Origin: a virus
Strand: one strand, 5' to 3'
Length of the DNA stretch: 45,555 nt
IMG/VR virus record: IMGVR_UViG_3300020182_001262
Location: 1 to 45,555 of that record
Made by a program: the position numbers and the translations under genes. The first letter of the stretch is position 1; every line of letters begins with the position of its first letter. The notes beneath the pieces were generated by a model. That model was not told the origin of the DNA and made no database searches. It was given only the letters and a program-made list of their open reading frames with translations. Positions 39,856 through 45,555 of the stretch are shown in pieces.

Positions 39856-41426
39856 CTCATAAACACTTTTTCTGGCATACTATTATATGCGTTATTTAAT
39901 TCTGATACTTGCATTCCTCGCGTAGGAGACCCGTCCCAATCTGCACTATGAACACGCATACGCGCATTAATCTCTGACAGGTCATTCATGAATTTAGAAT
40001 AAACCTCTCTGCGTTCTTCATATGATAGAACCCAAGTTGTATAACGTGTAGTAATGTAGTTACTACTCCATAATACATCATCAAAGTTATCATCTGGTTC
40101 TTCGATTATATTCAATAAAGAACTCCAATCTCTTATGAGATTAGACTGTGTATATGTAGTTTCATTATGTCTTACACGCTCAAAGAATTCGTACCATTCT
40201 TCCATGCTATCAAAAATACGTAGGATACTTGCTTCATATGCATCTTTCGCACGTTCTCTTTCACTTGCCCAATCTTCTGATTCATAGTCAAAGTCTTCGT
40301 AAATAGAGATTAGCCCTATATCTTTATTATAATAGTTTTCTTTCAAAAAGTCAAGATACATATTGAAGTTTCTTGGATCCCATTCTTCATTTACCCACTT
40401 ACGTACATTAAGTGCATTCTGTGAGATATCAAAGTATTTAACCTTTACATCGTCAATACTTGTATCGGCATGCCAATTTCTCATGAATGCGAATGTTTTG
40501 AAACCTGCTGCAACTGAATATAAATTTCGCAGTGGCTTCTTTGATGGTACAAATTTAATATCATCAATACTTTCAGTGTTTAGAATCCACATGGCATGCG
40601 GTGACCGTTCTACTGTAAACTGTTGGTAATCTAGGAAATCTTTCTTTGTGCCATCAAGTGGCGTGTCCCACTTCTTAAAGTTTGCACAATCTTCTCTAAA
40701 GAACTTTTTAAATTCTGCTTGTTCTTCTTTGATTTCTGGATACACATATGTTTTTGTTGCGCGTGCCGATTCATCAAAGTTAGGAACAGACAGTCCCATT
40801 TTTAAGCTCTCGTTAATGAAGTTCCACCCAAAGCCAGTACGTTTGATTTCTTCTTGTGCTGGGCCGGGAGCTAGATACTTAGGTGTATGACTATCATGAA
40901 AGTTTTCTGTACTACGAATAGCTTGTCTTACTTCTGTCTTTTTAACACTGAAATCGCCAAACAACGGTTCTCCAAGTTCTTTCCATAGCTTATAATTAAT
41001 AACAAAGCATTGCTCATGTAACCTAAACCAACGATCCTTATGTTGTTCATCAAGAATATGCCCCATTACTAGAAACTTATTCTGTTGCGCCATTGGTAGA
41101 TATTCATGATTACAGTATTCTCTAAAAAGACTATAACCATGCTCAAGCGGTTTCCAAGCATCATATAAAAAATTACCATATGCTTGCACGACAACCATAT
41201 CAATGTTTGATTCTTTTTCATCAGTCTTTACAGCTTGTAAAATTTTATCTACTGAATTTTCTTCATAGATTGGATGCTTAAAGAAACTGTAATTGTTTCT
41301 TAAAAAATTATAAGTAATCGCTCTCATATAATTACTGATTTCATCATCACCAATCGTTTTAGATGTGTCTAGTACTGCACATCTAATCTGTGGCATGAAG
41401 TTGTAAGAGCGTTGATTTTTCTTCAT
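39834..41426 (-). CDS. 530-aa protein of unknown function in the radical SAM island
   Basis: The product has no cysteine cluster. An N-terminal half contains IDMVVVQAYGNFLYDAW and NKFLVMGHILDEQHK. A second half begins LYSVAAGFKTFAFMRNWHAD and continues KVKYFDISQNALNVRKWV, which looks Rossmann-like and could be a methyltransferase or glycosyltransferase fold. The C-terminal 150 residues are charged and helical. I cannot name the family. Its central place in the operon, overlapping both neighbours (4 and 22 bases), suggests it is essential to the pathway, possibly a substrate-binding or transferase component. Confidence 0.55.
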   Translation of the reverse strand: MKKNQRSYNFMPQIRCAVLDTSKTIGDDEISNYMRAITYNFLRNNYSFFKHPIYEENSVDKILQAVKTDEKESNIDMVVVQAYGNFLYDAWKPLEHGYSLFREYCNHEYLPMAQQNKFLVMGHILDEQHKDRWFRLHEQCFVINYKLWKELGEPLFGDFSVKKTEVRQAIRSTENFHDSHTPKYLAPGPAQEEIKRTGFGWNFINESLKMGLSVPNFDESARATKTYVYPEIKEEQAEFKKFFREDCANFKKWDTPLDGTKKDFLDYQQFTVERSPHAMWILNTESIDDIKFVPSKKPLRNLYSVAAGFKTFAFMRNWHADTSIDDVKVKYFDISQNALNVRKWVNEEWDPRNFNMYLDFLKENYYNKDIGLISIYEDFDYESEDWASERERAKDAYEASILRIFDSMEEWYEFFERVRHNETTYTQSNLIRDWSSLLNIIEEPDDNFDDVLWSSNYITTRYTTWVLSYEERREVYSKFMNDLSEINARMRVHSADWDGSPTRGMQVSELNNAYNSMPEKVFMRWRNQRT

Positions 41427-42223
41427 TGTGTCACTTTATTCCAACTGTTTAGTATTAAATCTTCAAATTCTTTTCCGCCATACTGTCCATGAACAATCAT
41501 ATGTACACGAACTTCATCTGTGTCATTCATCACAGCATGTTTGTGTCCTACATTCATCTTAAACATTTTGCCTGGCTTCCACGGAACATACGCATTGTCA
41601 TCAATCATTTTAAAGTAACAATGCTCTGGGTTGTTCAACGATATATTTAGCGGTCCTAATTTGTCGTGTTCGTAATCAGTATGCGGAGTGATATAACCGC
41701 CTGGTTCTAGATACATGAAACGTACTCGATCAAACGCATTATATCCGGGGATAGATTTAATCATCTCTACTGTTGTTGGGCATTTATCTGCAATCTCTGT
41801 CCAGCCATATGCTTTACGTGCTTCATATTCGTTTTCATATGTAAACCCGGCTGCAATTACATCTTTACTATCCCAATGTTGTGATATGTGCTTGTGTAAC
41901 CCATGTAGAGTCAGGGAGCGCCAACCACGATGCCCATAATCGTTTGGATCATTTTCATCATAGTCATTTGAACGATGCTGAATTGCCTCATCATAGACTT
42001 CCATCGCCTCATCATAGCATTTCTTCCAATCAAACTCTGGGACATCTAATTCAAGCCAAGGTATACTAGACTCATGTGTTACCCACTTTGATTTTCTAAA
42101 ACGTGCAGTTGGTGGGAACATAGGCTCATTCATCATAGCATCTACAAACGAACCTGGCATTGTATCAAAGCTATAACTATTTCTATCTTTGAAATGTTCT
42201 TCTATTGTTTTTGGATAATCCAT
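41423..42223 (-). CDS. Asp/Asn beta-hydroxylase-like 2-oxoglutarate oxygenase
   Basis: The ATG at 42223 overlaps the stop of the upstream PP-loop gene (TAATG), giving 266 residues; an upstream frame extension is rejected. Iron ligands are H181 and D183 in GGYITPHTDYEHDKLGPLNI and a histidine at 227 or 229 in VGHKHAVMN, with R239 (EVRVHMIVHGQ) for 2-oxoglutarate. This is the aspartyl/asparaginyl beta-hydroxylase pattern. The segment FKMNVGHKHAVMNDTD is characteristic. It would hydroxylate a peptide or small molecule. It shares only the core with the oxygenase at 34985-36040. Confidence 0.78.
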   Translation of the reverse strand: MDYPKTIEEHFKDRNSYSFDTMPGSFVDAMMNEPMFPPTARFRKSKWVTHESSIPWLELDVPEFDWKKCYDEAMEVYDEAIQHRSNDYDENDPNDYGHRGWRSLTLHGLHKHISQHWDSKDVIAAGFTYENEYEARKAYGWTEIADKCPTTVEMIKSIPGYNAFDRVRFMYLEPGGYITPHTDYEHDKLGPLNISLNNPEHCYFKMIDDNAYVPWKPGKMFKMNVGHKHAVMNDTDEVRVHMIVHGQYGGKEFEDLILNSWNKVTQ

Positions 42224-42885
42224 TATTCTAATCTCCCAAATGCCCATTTACGTTCTTCGCACCACCAACATTCACCACAATGCCCAAGTCCGGGGTCTTC
42301 TATTTTTTCAAAATAATCACTTGTAGGATCATATTCGCAACTACGTGTAATACTATATAAATCTTCTAGTAGATTTTCTTCATTATACATTTTTGCAATT
42401 GATCTTTTATCTACGTTTGTCCATGGTGTATATGCAACGCCATTGACGATAAACGGCTTAATTACTCCAGGATTACGCTTTGTCTCTGTAATCTTTAATT
42501 TAAAATTATCTGATATATTAGTCGGCGGGTTCTCTGTTATGCCAGTGTATAGCATTTTTATAACGCCATTATCTATATAAGGTCTCAGCTTTGGAAATAG
42601 TGTCTCAGAACTCTGTACTTCACAGTATGAAATATGATGCTCTATATTACTGTTGCCTGTTAATTGAATACAACGTTCAACTACTTTAGTAGCGACCTCT
42701 ACGTTATGTCTGCTACGTTGATTATTACCAGTAGAGAATATATAAATCTTATCTTCGCAATGCTTCATTAGGTTATACAAAAGTATAGAGCTATCTGCTC
42801 CTCCGCTACAGCTTACGCCTACCGGTCCTTCATATATATCTAAATTCACACCAGATACATCGATAGATTTAATTACTCTAGTCAA
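42223..42885 (-). CDS. PP-loop ATPase, QueC-like
   Basis: The 220-residue product has the PP-loop SCSGGADSSILL (residues 25-36) that binds ATP in adenylating enzymes. Its C-terminal cysteine set is SCEY plus HCGECWWCEERKWAFG, which copies the zinc site of QueC (C...C-x2-C-x2-C followed by ER). QueC makes preQ0 from CDG. The middle of the protein is not clearly QueC-like, so it may instead adenylate another acid in the radical SAM pathway. It would complete the preQ0 pathway of FolE, QueE and QueD-like proteins, but lies 28 kb away in a different operon. Confidence 0.55.
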   Translation of the reverse strand: MTRVIKSIDVSGVNLDIYEGPVGVSCSGGADSSILLYNLMKHCEDKIYIFSTGNNQRSRHNVEVATKVVERCIQLTGNSNIEHHISYCEVQSSETLFPKLRPYIDNGVIKMLYTGITENPPTNISDNFKLKITETKRNPGVIKPFIVNGVAYTPWTNVDKRSIAKMYNEENLLEDLYSITRSCEYDPTSDYFEKIEDPGLGHCGECWWCEERKWAFGRLE

Positions 42886-44434
42886 TATCTAACTCCTGCT
42901 GATTGACGTGGAACCCACTATCTTCTAATTCTTTTAATAGTCTGTCATCGAACTCGCCGTCCCAATCATCACCAGCTTCTGGTGTCCAATCTAGTAATGG
43001 TGCCATCTCTGGGAACACATCTCTAAAGTTTGTATCTCTAATAGCATCCATCTTTTCAATATACTCAATAAATTCTGGCATACGCTCACGTGACCAGTCG
43101 CCACTATTCATAAATGATATCATACCTTTAAGTCTTCGCACACCATATGCGGCATGTAACCACTCATCTTTGCTCGTCTGTGTCTCTGTTACGCCATCAC
43201 ATTTTTCCCAGTTGTCTTCAAGCCACTCAATAAAGGTATCAAATTTAGCTTCACACATTTGCTTGAACCAGTTAGGAAGAACTTTAACATTCAAATGTGG
43301 TGGGTGATAAACAAAATGATAGTTAATCATACCTGCACCCAGTGGCCACAGATTGATTTTCTTAAAGTTTTGCTCAATTTTCCACTTGACAAAATCAGGT
43401 AAGTAGTATATGTTTAGTGCTTGTACGGCACACGCTACTGTTACTTCTACATTAGGACCCGTATTGTCTAGTACATGAAACATGTCTACTGTATGTTGCC
43501 ATGTTGATGGGAAACGAATATAATCGTTCATCTCACTAATCGAGTCAACTGAGTAATGAAAACGTACACGCTTGAACAGTTTCCACAAGTCGAACAAACG
43601 CTGTGGCATCTCTAAACCATTGGAGTTATAGCGTAGTTCAATCTGCGGAGCATAACCTCTACGAACAACTTCTTCAAGTAGAGTGTAATGTTCTTCGATG
43701 ATAGTCGCTTCGCCACCAGCAAAATACAATTGCTTCATGTGTGGGATTTGTTCATATAACTGTTCCCAAAACGCTTCGTTCTTTTTATGCCAGTTGTAAC
43801 TTGCACCATCAATCTGACCTTTGTTACCCCATTGCATTGTTTCTTTCAGTGATTCATTCTCAATAGTCGGATGCAGTTTAAGCCAATCTTTAACCCACAT
43901 TGAACTATCATGTGGCGAACACATAATACATTTCAAGTTACATTTACTGCCAAGACGTAAATCTAAGTATCTGATCTTCGGAGGGATTTCGCCTTCGTCA
44001 GATGTCTCATCGATGATTTGCTCCATATCTACTCTACGTGACCAGTACTCAGTTTCCCAAAAACGCTTAGACATGTGACCAGCATCTTCTTCATTATAAC
44101 ATTTAATACATGATGGTGGTTTCTTATTATTAAGCATCTGCATACGCACATTTTTCATGTAATCGTTGTTCCAACTAGACATTAAGTCTGTGTGATTCAA
44201 GTTAGCAGGTTTACCATCGGCATTTTTTAAAACACCAACTTCGCCACCGTGTTCTTTGTCGTTAGTCGCGCCAACCGAACTCGCATTCGCTGTACAACAA
44301 ACACGCATATGTCCATTTGGGCGAGTAGACAAATGAACCCATGGCAATAAGCAAAACGTATCGCTAGGTGCATGTGGTACTCGTTTACGAAACTCTGCTA
44401 AATTCTTATTAAGTTCTTCTGATTTGTCAGACAT
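42878..44434 (-). CDS. Radical SAM protein, twitch type
   Basis: The 518-residue product has an N-terminal twitch-like region (FCLLPWVHLSTRPNGHMRVC), the cluster motif CNLKCIMC in GSKCNLKCIMCSPHDSSMW and FAGGEATI. It is paralogous to the protein at 37215-38642. A CIKC pair (SCIKCYNEEDAG, about residue 115) lies before the barrel. It is the first gene after the late-type promoter at 44461 and overlaps the PP-loop gene by 8 bases, so it heads the eight-gene operon reaching to 34985. Confidence 0.87.
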   Translation of the reverse strand: MSDKSEELNKNLAEFRKRVPHAPSDTFCLLPWVHLSTRPNGHMRVCCTANASSVGATNDKEHGGEVGVLKNADGKPANLNHTDLMSSWNNDYMKNVRMQMLNNKKPPSCIKCYNEEDAGHMSKRFWETEYWSRRVDMEQIIDETSDEGEIPPKIRYLDLRLGSKCNLKCIMCSPHDSSMWVKDWLKLHPTIENESLKETMQWGNKGQIDGASYNWHKKNEAFWEQLYEQIPHMKQLYFAGGEATIIEEHYTLLEEVVRRGYAPQIELRYNSNGLEMPQRLFDLWKLFKRVRFHYSVDSISEMNDYIRFPSTWQHTVDMFHVLDNTGPNVEVTVACAVQALNIYYLPDFVKWKIEQNFKKINLWPLGAGMINYHFVYHPPHLNVKVLPNWFKQMCEAKFDTFIEWLEDNWEKCDGVTETQTSKDEWLHAAYGVRRLKGMISFMNSGDWSRERMPEFIEYIEKMDAIRDTNFRDVFPEMAPLLDWTPEAGDDWDGEFDDRLLKELEDSGFHVNQQELDID

Positions 44435-44460
44435 GTTAACTCCAATTTTAATTATATACG

Positions 44461-44468
44461 TATTTATT
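44461..44468 (-). promoter_or_regulatory. T4-type late promoter motif AATAAATA on the minus strand
   Basis: Read on the minus strand the sequence is AATAAATA followed by CG, 26 bases before the ATG at 44434. It overlaps the stop region of the upstream radical SAM gene. A GGAG ribosome site lies between it and the start. Confidence 0.6.
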
Positions 44469-45525
44469 CAACTCTATACTTAGTTGCCTCAACATCAGCA
44501 ATACAGCTACACCAATCGTATTCACAGATTCTACCAGTTACTGGAAATTCTATGTTATCTGGATCGTTCATCATTCCGTGTTTCAAATCCGAAAAACAAC
44601 TGCTACCAGAAGTTACAACGCCGCGTTCATCAACTTTTAATGTTTCAACCCCTATATTACACATCCAGCCTTTCCAACTATTTCTGCCCGCGGCCATTGT
44701 ATCATTTGATTGAGTGAACTCTATTTTTCCAGTATACGTATTAACAAATCGCATTAGTTTTCCATATGCTACCCGGCTTTGTTTTCTTTTATTCAACTCA
44801 TGTTCAAAATTATCACTATTTTTTAAATCGACATTAAAAAATTTAGGCTCACCTGCATATTTCTTAATTTCTTCTAAAAAGTCTGCACTATAATCAAATG
44901 TTTTATCATCGACAATCGTTACTTGTAAACTTTTTGGGATAATACTACTACATTTAGCGTTTTCATAATAATATTTTGCTGCTTCTAAGCAATGATCCTC
45001 CAATGGCGGATACATACATACCTGTACGCTAGTGACTACTCCCGCATCGTATAATATATTAAGTACATCGGTACAGTGAACATAATCTGCATTTTCGGGA
45101 TGCCAACTAATAATAACTTCATCAAATAAGTTAGCATTGCGTTTCCACCAATTCAAAGTACGAGATCCATTGGTCAATACACGCACAACACAATCTGGAT
45201 CATATTCTTTGACTTTATTGAAAAATTTAGAGAAGTCTTTCCAGACCGTAGGTTCGCCACCTAGTAAGTTCCATACAATCTTTTGTTTTCCAATTGAACG
45301 GTAATGGTCAGTAGTGCGTTTCACAAAATTAAATGCTATATCAACCTCTGGCCAAGCAAAGGTACCACCATACGACATTGGATGACAATAAGTACACTTA
45401 TAATTACACGTGTTACCTAAGGTCCAATCCACTAGTACATAATCGTTTCCCATAATAGATTCATATCTATTATATTCTGAATTTAATTGGTCATTAGATT
45501 TGCTGATAAACTTAATCTCTTGCAT
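44464..45525 (-). CDS. Radical SAM protein with C-terminal auxiliary cysteines
   Basis: The 353-residue product has CNYKCTYC (C40, C44, C47) in GNTCNYKCTYCHPMSYGG, NLLGGEPT for SAM binding and a C-terminal set of cysteines (GWMCNIGV, SGSSCFSDL, GRICEYDWCSC). It resembles the protein at 36037-37212 in length and in the CNYKC motif. It precedes the late promoter at 44461 and so belongs to an upstream transcription unit whose promoter is beyond or at the window edge. Bases 45526-45555 hold nothing I can identify. Confidence 0.85.
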   Translation of the reverse strand: MQEIKFISKSNDQLNSEYNRYESIMGNDYVLVDWTLGNTCNYKCTYCHPMSYGGTFAWPEVDIAFNFVKRTTDHYRSIGKQKIVWNLLGGEPTVWKDFSKFFNKVKEYDPDCVVRVLTNGSRTLNWWKRNANLFDEVIISWHPENADYVHCTDVLNILYDAGVVTSVQVCMYPPLEDHCLEAAKYYYENAKCSSIIPKSLQVTIVDDKTFDYSADFLEEIKKYAGEPKFFNVDLKNSDNFEHELNKRKQSRVAYGKLMRFVNTYTGKIEFTQSNDTMAAGRNSWKGWMCNIGVETLKVDERGVVTSGSSCFSDLKHGMMNDPDNIEFPVTGRICEYDWCSCIADVEATKYRVE

Positions 45526-45555
45526 TATTGAAACTGTGCCGTGAATGCATCGAAC

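Noticed and set aside
1-45555. tRNA genes, rRNA genes and CRISPR arrays
   Set aside because: On reading both strands I found no cloverleaf with T-arm consensus and no regularly spaced repeats. The only repeats are the early promoter cassettes. A tRNAscan-SE run would be decisive.
1-45555. Bacterial chromosome or metabolic island instead of phage
   Set aside because: The gp43-type polymerase, gp45-type clamp, T4-type RNase H, NATAAATA late motifs and extreme gene packing all favour a T4-like phage. The metabolic genes are embedded between phage genes.

Overview
The window reads as part of a large T4-like (straight-fork myovirus type) marine bacteriophage genome, not a bacterial chromosome. 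The evidence is a gp43-type family B DNA polymerase with its C-terminal clamp-binding tail, a gp45-type sliding clamp, a T4-type RNase H / 5'-3' exonuclease, a DsbA-like transcription regulator, DHFR plus thymidylate synthase, very tight ATGA/TAATG gene packing, many small unknown genes, T4-style late promoters (NATAAATA) and strong sigma70-type early promoters (TTGACA-N16/17-TATAAT). The DNA is AT-rich. The host cannot be proved from sequence. A DUF465/YdcH-like protein and an SbmA/BacA-like transporter would fit an alphaproteobacterial host, but that is inference.

Layout. (1) 1-3.6 kb: a conserved phage protein, a twitch-type radical SAM enzyme, and two late genes whose N-termini look like T4 capsid-targeting sequences. 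(2) 3.6-10.3 kb: replication block with DsbA-like protein, DNA polymerase, an N6-adenine-methyltransferase-like protein, a PD-(D/E)XK nuclease-like protein, the sliding clamp and a DpdA/TGT-like DNA transglycosylase. Polymerase, methylase and nuclease end in the same clamp-binding type tail. (3) 10.3-19.7 kb: nucleotide, modified-base and SAM metabolism: a QueD-like protein, adenine phosphoribosyltransferase, glycosyltransferase, GTP cyclohydrolase I, an unusual QueE, S-adenosylmethionine synthetase, rhodanese, RNase H and a eukaryotic-type phosphomannomutase-like HAD enzyme. (4) 19.7-24 kb: membrane ClpP-fold protease, SbmA/BacA-like transporter, small genes each with its own early promoter, and a MoxR ATPase. 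(5) 24.1-30 kb: a five-gene secondary-metabolism-like cassette (acyl-AMP ligase, flavin-dependent halogenase, GNAT-like protein, beta-ketoacyl synthase, short fatty-acid desaturase). It sits between the MoxR ATPase and its usual VWA partner. (6) 30-35 kb: VWA protein, HNH protein, small conserved phage genes, DHFR, ThyA. (7) 35-45.5 kb, minus strand: a compact island with five radical SAM enzymes, two Asp/Asn-hydroxylase-like oxygenases, a QueC-like PP-loop ATPase and a 530-aa unknown protein, read from a late-type promoter.

How it may work together. FolE, QueE, QueD-like, QueC-like and DpdA-like proteins point to 7-deazaguanine modification of phage DNA. A clamp-tethered methylase/nuclease pair may distinguish modified phage DNA from other DNA. 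MetK would supply SAM for the methylase and for seven radical SAM proteins. The halogenase/lipid cassette and the radical SAM/hydroxylase island look like two separate phage-carried biosynthetic systems whose products are unknown. Several early promoters are physically interlocked with the intrinsic terminator of the gene before them.
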